Shown here one piece after another: positions 13,801 through 24,002 of a stretch of 64,000 nucleotides of DNA. A program made the translations under genes and the position numbers. Where the stretch lies: assembly GCA_027563935.2 (NCBI GenBank), contig JANVAS020000231.1:12046001-12110000 (forward strand). Direction: 5' to 3'. The notes under the pieces were generated by a model. The model was not told the origin of the DNA. It saw only the letters and a program-made list of their open reading frames with translations, and searched no databases. Position 1 is the stretch's first letter. Each line of letters starts with the position of its first letter. This stretch comes from Costus lasius (taxonomy: Eukaryota > Streptophyta > Magnoliopsida > Zingiberales > Costaceae).

Positions 13801-16778
13801 CATCAAATGTGGATCATTATCAAGATCAACATCCTCATCATTAAAACATCAAGATAAAGATAAATATTAATATCTAGATTGAAAATCAATATTACTACAG
13901 AGATCAAAATCGAGTTTAAGATGAATATTAGGAGTAAGATAAATATGAAGATTAGAAGATTAAAACCGAAATCGGAGATCAAAATGAAGATGAAGATAAT
14001 TATCACGAATAAGATCAATGTTATAATTAAGAATGAGAATAAGATTAATAACAATTAAAGCTCATAATCGAGTTCAAAATTTTCATCATGATTAGATCAA
14101 TATCAATATCAATAAAAATATTAAGATTAAAGACCAAGATTACAAACAAGATCAAAATCGAGTTTAAGATTAAGATTAAAAAGAAGATAAAGATGAATAT
14201 CAAAAGAAGAAGTTTGAAAAAATGTTTAAAATCATGATCAACATCATGATCATGGACAAAATCGATATTAAATTAATATTGCAAAATGATAAATATCAAA
14301 TATGGATCATAATCAAGATCAACATCCTCATCATTAAAAGATCAAGATAAAGATAAATATTAATATCAAGATTGAAAGTCAATTTTTCCATAGAGATCAA
14401 AATCGAGTTTAAGAAGAATATTAGGAGTAAGATAAATATGAAGATTAGAAGATTAAAACCGAAATCGGAGATCAAAATGAAGATGAAGATAATTATCAAG
14501 AATAAGATCAATGTTATAATTAAGAATGAGTATAAGATTAATAACAATTAAAGCTCATAATCGAGTTCAAAATTTTCATCATGATTAGATCAATATCAAT
14601 ATCAATAAAAATATTAAGATTAAAGACCAAGATTACAAACAAGATCAAAATCGAGTTTAAGATTAAGATTAAAAAGAAGATAAAGATGAATATCAAAAGA
14701 AGAAGTTTGAAAAAATGTTTAAAATCATGATCAACATCATGATCATGGACAAAATCAATATTAAATTAATATTGCAAAATGATAAATATCAAATATGGAT
14801 CATAATCAAGATCAACATCCTCATCATTAAAAGATCAAGATAAAGATAAATATTAATATCAAGATTGAAAATCAATATTACCACAGAGATCAAAATCGAG
14901 TTTAAGAAGAATATTAGGAGTAAGAAAAATATGAAGATTAGAAGATTAAAACCGAAATCGGAGATCAAAATAAAGATGAAGATAATTATCAAGAATAAGA
15001 TCAATGTTATAATTAAGAATGAGAATAAGATTAATTACAATTAAAGCTCATAATCGAGTTCAAAATTTTCATCATGATTAGATCAATATCAATATCAATA
15101 AAAATATTAAGATGAAAGACCAAGATTACAAACAAGATCAAAATCGAGTTTAAGATTAAGATTAAAAAGAAGATAAAGATGAATATCAAAAGAAGAAGTT
15201 TGAAAAAATGTTTAAAATCATGATCAACATCATGATCATGGACAAAATCAATATCAAATTAATATTGCAAAATGATAAACATCAAATGTGGATCATTATC
15301 AAGATCAACATCCTCATCATTAAAACATCAAGATAAAGATAAATATTAATATCTAGATTGAAAATCAATATTACTACAGAGATCAAAATCGAGTTTAAGA
15401 TGAATATTAGGAGTAAGATAAATATGAAGATTAGAAGATTAAAACCGAAATCGGAGATCAAAATAAAGATGAAGATAATTATCACGAATAAGATCAATGT
15501 CATAATTAAGAATGAGAATAAGATTAATAACAATTAAAGCTCATAATCGAGTTCAAAATTTTCATCATGATTAGATCATTATCAATATCAATAAAAATAT
15601 TAAGATTAAAGACCAAGATTACAAACAAGATCAAAATCGAGTTTAAGATTAAGATTAAAAAGAAGATAAAGATGAATATCATAAGAAGAAGTTTGAAAGA
15701 ATGATTAAAACCATGATCAACATCATGATCATGGACAAAATCAATATCAAATTAATATTGCAAAATGATAAACATCAAATGTGGATCATTATCAAGATCA
15801 ACATCCTCATCATTAAAACATCAAGATAAAGATAAATATTAATATCTCGATTGAAAATCAATATTACTACAGAGATCAAAATCGAGTTTAAGATGAATAT
15901 TAGGAGTAAGATAAATATGAAGATTAGAAGATTAAAACCAAAATCGGAGATCAAAATGAAGATGAAGATAATTTTCACGAATAAGATCAATGTTATAATT
16001 AAGAATGAGAATAAGATTAATAACAATTAAAGCTCATAATCGAGTTCAAAATTTTCATCATGATTAGATCAATATCAATATCAGTAAAAATATTAAGATT
16101 AAAGACCAAGATTACAAACAAGATCAAAATCGAGTTTAAGATTAAGATTAAAAAGAAGATAAAGATGAATATCAAAAGAAGAAGTTTGAAAAAATGTTTA
16201 AAATCATGATCAACATCATGATCATGGACAAAATCAATATTAAATTAATATTGGAAAATGATAAATATCAAATATGGATCATAATCAAGATCAACATCCT
16301 CATCATTAAAAGATCAAAATAAAGATAAATATTAATATCAAGATTGAAAATCTATATTACCACAGAGATCAAAATCGAGTTTAAGAAGAATATTAGGAGT
16401 AAGAAAAATATGAAGATTAGAAGATTAAAACCGAAATCGGAGATCAAAATAAAGATGAAGATAATTATCAAGAATAAGATCAATGTTATAATTAAGAATG
16501 AGAATAAGATTAATAACAATTAAAGCTCATAATCGAGTTCAAAATTTTCATCATGATTAGATCAATATCAATATCAATAAAAATATTAAGATTAAAGACC
16601 AAGATTACAAACAATATCAAAATCGAGTTTAAGATTAAGATTAAAAAGAAGATAAAGATGAATATCATAAGAAGAAGTTTGAAAGAATGATTAAAACCAT
16701 GATCAACATCATGATCATGGACAAAATCAATATCAAATTAATATTGCAAAATGATAAACATCAAATGTGGATCATTAT
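10845..16778. repeat. Mixed monomer region left of the LTR
   Basis: Twelve full units plus 18 bp, without a clear fixed order. C-like units alternate with units that have CAATTTTACCATAG or CAATTTTTCCATAG (10845, 14296) and with B-type units (13803, 15282, 15775). The unit at 15775 has TCTCGATTG, a variant otherwise seen only in units just to the right of the LTR (20552, 21045, 21538). The LTR therefore landed inside a local family of related units. Confidence 0.75.
16774..16778. repeat. Left target-site duplication ATTAT
   Basis: ATTAT lies directly before the TG of the LTR and matches ATTAT at 19579-19583 directly after its CA. In B-type monomers elsewhere (for example at 503) the uninterrupted sequence reads GGATCATTATCAAGATC, with a single ATTAT. 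This shows that the second copy arose on insertion. Confidence 0.97.
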
Positions 16779-16780
16779 TG

Positions 16781-16798
16781 TAAGATCCAAGGATCTTA
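16781..16798. repeat. Palindrome at LTR 5' end
   Basis: Arms TAAGATCC and GGATCTTA pair perfectly over 8 bp around AA, starting 2 bp inside the LTR and followed by CTTAAG. Position 6 of the LTR is G where the inverted 3' end predicts C. That G lies in the left arm, so the palindrome depends on it. It may be a private change or a real feature of this LTR family. Confidence 0.7.
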
Positions 16799-16860
16799 AG
16801 TCCTGGTAAGCATTATTTTTGATTTAAATAAAATTATTGACTGTGATATTTTGCTATGTA

Positions 16861-16984
16861 TTGGTTGTTAATTTATAGTTAATTAACTAGAGATTTTTGG
16901 TTGTTAATTTATAGTTAATTAACTAGAGATTTTTGGTTATTAATTTATAGTTAATTAAATTAGAGATTATTGGTTGTTAATTTT
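16861..16984. repeat. 36-bp tandem repeat in LTR, 3.4 copies
   Basis: Units starting TTGGTTGTTAATTTATAG lie at 16861, 16897, 16933 and (partial) 16970, with spacings of 36, 36 and 37 bp. The third has TTGGTTATTAA and an extra A. A related, looser repeat follows: TAGCTTAATGGATGTTA at 16998 and TAGCTTATTGGATGTTA at 17031. Confidence 0.9.
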
Positions 16985-17244
16985 GTTGGGCGTTAATTAG
17001 CTTAATGGATGTTAAATTTAATTAGTTAACTAGCTTATTGGATGTTAGTTTAAACCTTATTGGATTTTCACTTAAACTTTGGATTATTGGGTTGCAATGA
17101 AATAAAATGATATTGGGTTTAAAAATTCGAAATCATTAGTTAAATGGGTTAAACCCTATTTGAATTAATTGGTTAATGGGTTTAAAATTTAAAAACCCAA
17201 AGTTTAAGTGGTAATTTTCGGCTAGGGTAGAGATTTTTGGCGTT

Positions 17245-17460
17245 TTGTTTGGCTTGGAGGAAAACTTTGGGCGACGGCTTGAAGAGTTGGCGATTCTTGA
17301 AGCCTTGGGCGATCTTCTTCTTCATCTTCCTTCTCTCTTGGCCGGAGTCTTTGGTGTTGGAGGTGTTTCCTTCCATTGGCGGCGATTCTTGGTGGAACTT
17401 CAAGCCTTAGACGAAATTTTTGGAGAGTTTTTCACCTTAGTGTTCACGGTTAAGAGGTGA
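17245..17460 (+). other. Possible transcribed leader in LTR, weak reading frame
   Basis: An ATG-initiated frame of 71 codons ends in TGA at 17458-17460. The predicted peptide starts MFGLEENFGRRLEELAIL and has no domain I recognise. The stretch is G+C-richer than its surroundings and holds a CT-rich run around 17310-17337 (CTTCTTCTTCATCTTCC), which resembles a plant 5' untranslated leader. It ends in AG|GTGAGT, a strong splice-donor match. I favour an untranslated leader or upstream frame over a real protein. A minus-strand frame at 17182-17403 overlaps it and is no more convincing. Confidence 0.3.
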
Positions 17461-17548
17461 GTGGAGTGTCTATTCGATTTCTATCTATTTGTTAGTGTTA
17501 GATGATGTGTTAGATGATACATTTGCTTGTTGGAATTTTTACCATGCT

Positions 17549-17757
17549 AAAACCGAAAACTCAAGACTTCATCTTGTTATAAACCGAAAGTTGTAAAGGT
17601 ATATTTATCTTGAAAACCGAATTTAAGATATTCCTTGTTCTTCATGAAAACCGAATTTAGGGTATTTACCATGAAAACCTAAAAACCGAAATATTGATCA
17701 TATGCATGAAAACCGAAATTTTAATAATTGTTTATGAAAACCGAATTCTTGATATTT
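17549..17757. repeat. Degenerate GAAAACCGAA repeat in LTR, 7 copies
   Basis: ACCGA occurs at 17552, 17583, 17616, 17650, 17685, 17712 and 17740, spaced 27-35 bp apart, most often within ATGAAAACCGAAWTT. One further copy is decayed to GAAAACCTA at 17673. Spacing and context suggest an old minisatellite of about 30 bp. Two copies contain AAAACCGAAAT, an 11-mer that is also in each satellite monomer. Confidence 0.7.
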
Positions 17758-17985
17758 GTAGTTAACATGTTTACATGTGGTAATTTGTAATGTAGTTTAT
17801 AAGAATACATGTTTTACATTTTATGTTGATTTTATGGATGCTTGTTTTAATTTTATGTTTCTTTATGAGTGTAGCATGTTTTATGGTTATATATTTATGG
17901 CTATGTAACTTTGTTTGAGAAATTGGGTGATAACTTAGCAAGGCTACACTGAACTATCAGCATGAAACCTAAGGACTACACTACA

Positions 17986-18112
17986 TTATGTGATTTTGAA
18001 TATTTTGTGGCTATATGAATTTTTGAATATTATGTGATCATGTGATTTTTGAGTATTATGTAATTATGTGATTTTTGAAGAGTATGTGGTTATGTGATTT
18101 TCGGTTATTATG
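17986..18112. repeat. About 26-bp degenerate repeat in LTR, 5 copies
   Basis: TATGTGATTTTTGA-like units lie near 17987, 18013, 18039, 18064 and 18090, spaced 25-26 bp apart, each followed by a (G)TATTATG-like tail. The second unit reads TATATGAATTTTTGA. Confidence 0.7.
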
Positions 18113-18220
18113 TGTTTTGTGATGGTTAGGACTAAGGCTAAGTGTGACTGTGTACTCAAGGGGATAGTATGTGTAATATGTTAAGGGTTTGAGATTTCAG
18201 CCCTGTATTGTGATATGTGA

Positions 18221-18300
18221 GGGGGTTGATGTTCAGCCTACCTGTTATGATTATTGTGATGGGGGTTGATGTTCAGCCTGCCCGATATGATTATTGTGAT
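18221..18300. repeat. 40-bp tandem duplication in LTR
   Basis: GGGGGTTGATGTTCAGCCT begins both copies, at 18221 and 18261, and ATGATTATTGTGATG closes both. Differences are ACCTGTT versus GCCCGAT. The end of copy 2 continues into GACTATCCTAG. Confidence 0.9.
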
Positions 18301-18405
18301 GACTATCCTAGAGTCTAGTTGACACTTAGAAGTCCATCGTTGTGAAATAAGATATAAGATGTGTCTGTTGTCCAGTAGGAACCTTTTGGGAGAACGGGTT
18401 TTGAC

Positions 18406-18610
18406 GCAAAGTGCCATGTCTTGGTCGGACAGGGGCCACCTCTTGATGTCATCACTCTTTTTGTGATATGGGGTGTCGTAGAGCAAAGTGCCACGTCGTG
18501 ACGCGGCGGGGGCCACCTCTTGAATCTACACACAATCCATCGATGTGTTATGGGGTGTTTTAGAGCAAAGTGCCACGTCGTGACCTGGCGGGGGCCACCT
18601 CTTGATTCTA
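18406..18610. repeat. About 80-bp tandem repeat in LTR, 3 copies
   Basis: Three copies of GCAAAGTGCCAYGTC...GGGGCCACCTCTTGA start at 18406, 18483 and 18565 (spacings 77 and 82 bp). Copies 2 and 3 are the closest: both contain GAGCAAAGTGCCACGTCGTG and are preceded by GATATGGGGTGTCG- or GTTATGGGGTGTTT-like sequence. This is the most GC-rich part of the window. Confidence 0.9.
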
Positions 18611-18727
18611 CTCACTGTCCATGTTTATATGTTGCATGAAATTTTTCAGTCTCCCAGTGCTTAGGCCAAAGCCGGGTTAGACCATAATGGTCACTACTGA
18701 ATATGCTGGACAACTAGGTTAATTAAG

Positions 18728-18805
18728 TGTTGGTGTGTACATCTGAGTTGGTTTAGAGTATAACTCTAGAACCTGAGTTTGTTATATGTTGGTGTGTACA
18801 TCTGA
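18728..18805. repeat. Direct repeat of 19 bp, 59 bp apart
   Basis: TGTTGGTGTGTACATCTGA occurs at 18728-18746 and 18787-18805. The intervening sequence includes TTAGAGTATAACTCTAGAA, which has its own dyad (AGAGT...ACTCT). Confidence 0.85.
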
Positions 18806-19196
18806 CTGTTTATATGACTTCTGTTTTCTTTATGTTGTTATATGTTGACATAATGTTCCTGTTAAAGATTTTTAAAATAATCTGTCTATATTTTTGAGTG
18901 TATGTTTTGGATGGTCGATTTAGACTATCCACTCACTGGGCTGTGTAGCTCACCCCTCACTATTTTCAGGCATAGAGCAGGGGCGCATTTCTTGAGTTAG
19001 CATTGGCATGGATATCGCTAGTTTGCTGTTTAAGAACTTTTGTGCTTAATTATTTGGGGCCGGTTGTGGCCAAACTATATGAATGATATGAGCTATGTGA
19101 ACCATGTGAACTTGTGATGTCAGATTGTGACTGTTAAATGAGTTTGATTTTTGTGTCACCGCGGGCGTTCAGCCTGGTTTCGGTGTTTGGTATGAG

Positions 19197-19206
19197 TTTA
19201 TAAAAA
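19197..19206 (+). promoter_or_regulatory. Possible TATA box near LTR 3' end
   Basis: TTTATAAAAA is the best TATA-like match in the LTR in ordinary-composition sequence. If used, transcription would begin about 340 bp before the LTR end. This conflicts with the alternative reading of an upstream leader and intron at 17245-18969, and I cannot choose between them. Confidence 0.2.
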
Positions 19207-19277
19207 TCGATTTTGTGATTTTGTTTTGAAATTCGGTTTGTGGTGTATACTTTGTAATCGGTTTTGATATACCTGTA

Positions 19278-19300
19278 ACTTGCATATGTCTAGTGCAAGT
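19278..19300. repeat. Hairpin, copy 1 (LTR)
   Basis: Arms ACTTGCA and TGCAAGT (7 bp) enclose TATGTCTAG. Copy 2 has the same loop and the outer pair changed from A-T to C-G, which keeps pairing. Confidence 0.65.
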
Positions 19301-19364
19301 ATTGCCTGGTGGCAGGTACCTTTGTGGATTTTATGGATTTGATACGGATTTGATATAACTGTTG

Positions 19365-19387
19365 CCTTGCATATGTCTAGTGCAAGG
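19365..19387. repeat. Hairpin, copy 2 (LTR)
   Basis: Arms CCTTGCA and TGCAAGG (7 bp) enclose TATGTCTAG. The outer C-G pair replaces the A-T pair of copy 1. It is followed by the conserved GGTGGCAGGTACC. Confidence 0.65.
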
Positions 19388-19578
19388 AATGCGTGGTGGC
19401 AGGTACCTTTATGAAATTGTATTTTTGTGGAGATTTATATGTATGGATTTTCGAAATTTTCAGATCGGGTTTCCTGAACGGGGTTTTACCTAGCATATGT
19501 ATCGATCTTGTATGATAACATCCTGTTTCTTTCATGATTTGTGTTGCTTGTTTGGGGTTAAGATAACGGGATGTTACA

Positions 19579-19583
19579 ATTAT
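19579..19583. repeat. Right target-site duplication ATTAT
   Basis: Directly follows the terminal CA of the LTR and is identical to 16774-16778. The satellite resumes with CAAGATCAACATCCTC in register. Confidence 0.97.
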
Positions 19584-20058
19584 CAAGATCAACATCCTCA
19601 TCATTAAAAGATCAAGATAAAGATAAATATTAATATCAAGATTGAAAATCAATATTACCACAGAGATCAAAATCGAGTTTAAGAAGAATATTAGGAGTAA
19701 GAAAAATATGAAGATTAGAAGATCAAAACCGAAATCGGAGATCAAAATGAAGATGAAGATAATTATCAAGAATAAGATCAATGTTATAATTAAGAATGAG
19801 AATAAGATTAATAACAATTAAAGCTCATAATCGAGTTCAAAATTTTCATCATGATTAGATCAATATCAATATCAATAAAAATATTAAGATTAAAGACCAA
19901 GATTACAGACAAGATCAAAATCGAGTTTAAGATTAAGATTAAAAAGAAGATAAAGATGAATATCATAAGAAGAAGTTTGAAAGAATGATTAAAATCATGA
20001 TCAACATCATGATCATGGACAAAATCAATATCAAATTAATATTGCAAAATGATAAACA

Positions 20059-22030
20059 TCAAATGTGGATCATTATCAAGATCAACATCCTCATCATTAA
20101 AACATCAAGATAAAGATAAATATTAATATCTAGATTGAAAATCAATATTACTACAGAGATCAAAATCGAGTTTAAGATGAATATTAGGAGTAAGATGAAT
20201 ATGAAGATTAGAAGATTAAAACCGAAATCGGAGATCAAAATGAAGATGAAGATAATTATCAAGAATAAGATCAATGTTATAATTAAGAATGAGAATAAGA
20301 TTAATAACAATTAAAGCTCATAATCGAGTTCAAAATTTTCATCATGATTAGATCAATATCAATATCAATAAAAATATTAAGATTAAAGACCAAGATTACA
20401 AACAAGATCAAAATCGAGTTTAAGATTAAGATTAAAAAGAAGATAAAGATGAATATCATAAGAAGAAGTTTGAAAGAATGATTAAAACCATGATCAACAT
20501 CATGATCATGGACAAAATCAATATCAAATTAATATTGCAAAATGATAAACATCAAATGTGGATCATTATCAAGATCAACATCCTCATCATTAAAACATCA
20601 AGATAAAGATAAATATTAATATCTCGATTGAAAATCAATATTACTACAGAGATCAAAATCGAGTTTAAGATGAATATTAGGAGTAAGATAAATATGAAGA
20701 TTAGAAGATTAAAACCGAAATCGGAGATCAAAATGAAGATGAAGATAATTTTCACGAATAAGATCAATGTTATAATTAAGAATGAGAATAAGATTAATAA
20801 CAATTAAAGCTCATAATCGAGTTCAAAATTTTCATCATGATTAGATCAATATCAATATCAATAAAAATATTAAGATTAAAGACCAAGATTACAAACAAGA
20901 TCAAAATCGAGTTTAAGATTAAGATTAAAAAGAAGATAAAGATGAATATCATAAGAAGAAGTTTGAAAGAATGATTAAAACCATGATCAACATCATGATC
21001 ATGGACAAAATCAATATCAAATTAATATTACAAAATGATAAACATCAAATGTGGATCATTATCAAGATCAACATCCTCATCATTAAAACATCAAGATAAA
21101 GATAAATATTAATATCTCGATTGAAAATCAATATTACTACAGAGATCAAAATCGAGTTTAAGATGAATATTAGGAGTAAGATAAATATGAAGATTAGAAG
21201 ATTAAAACCGAAATCGGAGATCAAAATGAAGATGAAGATAATTTTCACGAATAAGATCAATGTTATAATTAAGAATGAGAATAAGATTAATAACAATTAA
21301 AGCTCATAATCGAGTTCAAAATTTTCATCATGATTAGATCAATATCCATATCAATAAAAATATTAAGATTAAAGACCAATATTACAAACAAGATCAAAAT
21401 CGAGTTTAAGATTAAGATTAAAAAGAAGATAAAGATGAATATCATAAGAATAAGTTGGAAAAAATGTTTAAAATCATGATCAACATCATGATCATGGACA
21501 AAATCAATATTAAATTAATATTGCAAAATGATAAATATCAAATATGGATCATAATCAAGATCAACATCCTCATCATTAAAACTTCAAGATAAAGATAAAT
21601 ATTAATATCTCGATTGAAAATCAATATTACTACAGAGATCAAAATCGAGTTTAAGATGAATATTAGGAGTAAGATAAATATGAAGATTAGAAGATTAAAA
21701 CCGAAATCGGAGATCAAAATGAAGATGAAGATAATTTTCACGAATAAGATCAATGTTATAATTAAGAATGAGAATAAGATTAATAACAATTAAAGCTCAT
21801 AATCGAGTTCAAAATTTTCATCATGATTAGATCAATATCCATATCAATAAAAATATTAAGATTAAAGACCAATATTACAAACAAGATCAAAATCGAGTTT
21901 AAGATTAAGATTAAAAAGAAGATAAAGATGAATATCATAAGAAGAAGTTTGAAAAAATGTTTAAAATCATGATCAACATCATGATCATGGACAAAATCAA
22001 TATTAAATTAATATTGCAAAATGATAAATA
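20059..22030. repeat. Local B-type monomer cluster right of the LTR
   Basis: Four B-like units. Those at 20552, 21045 and 21538 share TCTCGATTG and TTTTCACG with the unit at 15775 on the other side of the LTR. The unit at 21538 begins with ordinary ATATGGATCATAATC sequence and becomes B-type after TTAAAACTTC, so it is a chimera. CAATATCCATATC marks the ends of the units at 21045 and 21538, consistent with recent tandem duplication. Confidence 0.75.
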
Positions 22031-24002
22031 TCAAATATGGATCATAATCAAGATCAACATCCTCATCATTAAAAGATCAAGATAAAGATAAATATTAATA
22101 TCAAGATTGAAAATCAATATTACCACAGAGATCAAAATCGAGTTTAAGATGAATATTAGGAGTAAGATAAATATGAAGATTAGAAGATTAAAACCGAAAT
22201 CGGAGATCAAAATGAAGATGAAGATAATTATCAAGAATAAGATCAATGTTATAATTAAGAATGAGAATAAGATTAATAACAATTAAAGCTCATAATCGAG
22301 TTGAAAATTTTCATCATGATTAGATCAATATCAATATCAATAAAAATATTAAGATTAAAGACCAATATTACAAACAAGATCAAAATCGAGTTTAAGATTA
22401 AGATTAAAAAGAAGATAATGATGAATATCATAAGAAGAAGTTTGAAAAAATGTTTAAAATCATGATCAACATCATGATCATGGACAAAATCAATATTAAA
22501 TTAATATTGCAAAATGATAAATATCAAATATGGATCATAATCAAGATCAACATCCTCATCATTAAAAGATCAAGATAAAGATAAATATTAATATCAAGAT
22601 TGAAAATCAATATTACCACAGAGATCAAAATCGAGTTTAAGAAGAATATTAGGAGTATGATAATTATGAAGATTAGAAGATTAAAACCGAAATCGGAGAT
22701 CAAAATGAAGATGAAGATAATTATCAAGAATAAGATCAATGTTATAATTAAGAATGAGTATAAGATTAATAACAATTAAAGCTCATAATCGAGTTCAAAA
22801 TTTTCATCATGATTAGATCAATATCAATATCAATAAAAATATTAAGATTAAAGACCAAGATTACAAACAAGATCAAAATCGAGTTTAAGATTAAGATTAA
22901 AAAGAAGATAAAGATTAATATCATAAGAAGAAATATGAAAAAATGATTAAAATCATGATCAGCATCATGATCATGGACAAAATCAATATTAAATTAATAT
23001 TGCAAGATGATTAATATCAAATGTGGATCATAATCAAGATCAACATCCTCATCATTAAAACATCAAGATAAAGATAAATATTAATATCTAGATTGAAAAT
23101 CAATATTACTACAGAGATCAAAATCGAGTTTAAGATGAATATTAGGAGTAAGATAAATATTAAGATTAGAAGATTAAAACCGAAATCGGAAATCAAAATA
23201 AACATGAAGATAATTATCAAGAATAAGATCAATGTTATAATTAAGAATGAGAATAAGATTAATAACAATTAAAGCTCATAATCGAGTTCAAAATTTTCAT
23301 CATGATTAGATCAATATCAATATCAATAAAAATATTAAGATTAAAGACCAAGATTACAAACAAGATCAAAATCGAGTTTAAGATTAAGATTAAAAAGAAG
23401 ATAAAGATGAATATCATAAAAAAAAGTTTGAAAACATGTTTAAAATCATGATCAACATCATGATCATGGACAAAATCAATTTTAAATTAATATTGCAAGA
23501 TGATAAATATCAAATATGGATCATTATCAAGATCAATATCTTCATCATTAAAAGATCAAGATAAAGATAAATATTAATATCAAGATTGAAAATCAATATT
23601 ACCACAGAGATCAAAATCGAGTTTAAGATGAATATTAGTAGTAAGATAAATATGAAGATTAGAAGATTAAAACCGAAATCGTAGATCAAAATAAAGATGA
23701 AGATAATTATCAAGAATAAGATCAATGTTATAATTAAGAATGAGAATAAGATTAATAACAATTAAAGCTCATAATCGAGTTCAAAATTTTCATCACGATT
23801 AGATCAATATCAATATCAATAAAAATATTAAGATTAAAGACCAAGATTACAAACAAGATCAAAATCGAGTTTAAGATTAAGATTAAAAAGAAGATAAAGA
23901 TGAATATCATAAGAAGAAGTTTGAAAAAATGATTAAAATCATGATCAACATGATGATCATGGACAAAATCAATATTAAATTAATATTGCAAGATGATAAA
24001 TA

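Larger units (their letters stand above)
1..16778. repeat. 493-bp satellite array, left part
   Basis: Head-to-tail tandem array of a 493-bp AT-rich unit. The window opens with 491 bp of a unit, followed by 33 complete units (492-16760) and the first 18 bp of a unit cut by the LTR. The spacing of an equivalent point (492, 985, 1478, up to 15775 and 16268) is exactly 493 bp throughout, with no indel. Units differ by substitutions only. Shared landmarks in every unit are two copies of AATCGAGTTTAAGA about 248 bp apart, one ACCGAAATCGGAGAT, and a CATGATCA dyad near the unit end. I see no gene, promoter or RNA gene here. The family is not recognised; a pericentromeric or heterochromatic block is the usual setting for such arrays, which is inference. 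Confidence 0.97.
17457..18969 (+). other. Possible intron inside the LTR
   Basis: Donor AG|GTGAGT at 17455-17462 matches the eukaryotic consensus well. The candidate acceptor TCACTATTTTCAG|G ends at 18969, with a pyrimidine-rich lead and CTCAC/CTGAC-like branch-point candidates just upstream. The 1513 bp between them are T-rich with many stops, as plant introns tend to be. Spliced leaders beginning in the LTR are plausible for plant retroelements, but no transcript evidence is available here. Confidence 0.3.
19264..19414. repeat. 86-87-bp tandem duplication in LTR
   Basis: CTTGCATATGTCTAGTGCAAG followed by GGTGGCAGGTACCTTT occurs at 19279 and 19366. The preceding TTGATATAMCTG is duplicated as well (19264 and 19350). 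Copy 1 continues GTATTGCC and copy 2 continues GAATGCG after the hairpin. Confidence 0.9.
16779..19578 (+). mobile_element. Solo LTR of an LTR retrotransposon, 2800 bp
   Basis: The element starts TGTAAGATCC and ends GGGATGTTACA, so it has TG...CA ends and near-perfect short terminal inverted repeats (9 of the first 10 bases pair). It is flanked by a 5-bp ATTAT duplication. Removing 2805 bp (element plus one ATTAT) restores the 493-bp satellite register exactly: 16761 and 19566 are equivalent points. It has no terminal direct repeats, no primer-binding site or polypurine tract in place, and no reverse transcriptase, integrase or protease reading frame. It is thus a solo LTR, left after recombination between the two LTRs of a full element. 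Length and TGTAACATCC-like ends fit plant Ty3/gypsy elements, including long-LTR chromovirus groups, but the lineage is inference. Base composition is close to ordinary plant DNA and unlike the satellite. Strand is a weak guess from a possible 5' leader and intron on the + strand. Confidence 0.9.

Noticed and set aside
17182..17403. 73-codon minus-strand frame in the LTR
   Set aside because: It overlaps the + strand leader candidate, has no recognisable domain, and its lysine-rich start reflects the opposite strand of a CT tract.
18238..18533. Two overlapping minus-strand frames of 92 and 72 codons in the LTR
   Set aside because: They arise from the GC-richer 80-bp tandem repeats, show no domain, overlap in different frames and lie in a non-coding LTR.
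16779..19578. Complete non-autonomous element (TRIM/LARD) or DNA transposon instead of a solo LTR
   Set aside because: No direct terminal repeats are present as two LTRs would require, and TG...CA ends with a 5-bp duplication fit an LTR. Long terminal inverted repeats expected of DNA transposons are absent.
16779..19578. Nested second insertion inside the LTR
   Set aside because: No second target-site duplication or pair of TG...CA ends was found inside; the internal repeats are short tandem duplications.
19377..19817. 146-codon minus-strand frame across the LTR/satellite junction
   Set aside because: It joins the satellite pseudo-frame to the end of the LTR by chance; the insertion created it and its LTR part matches no known domain.
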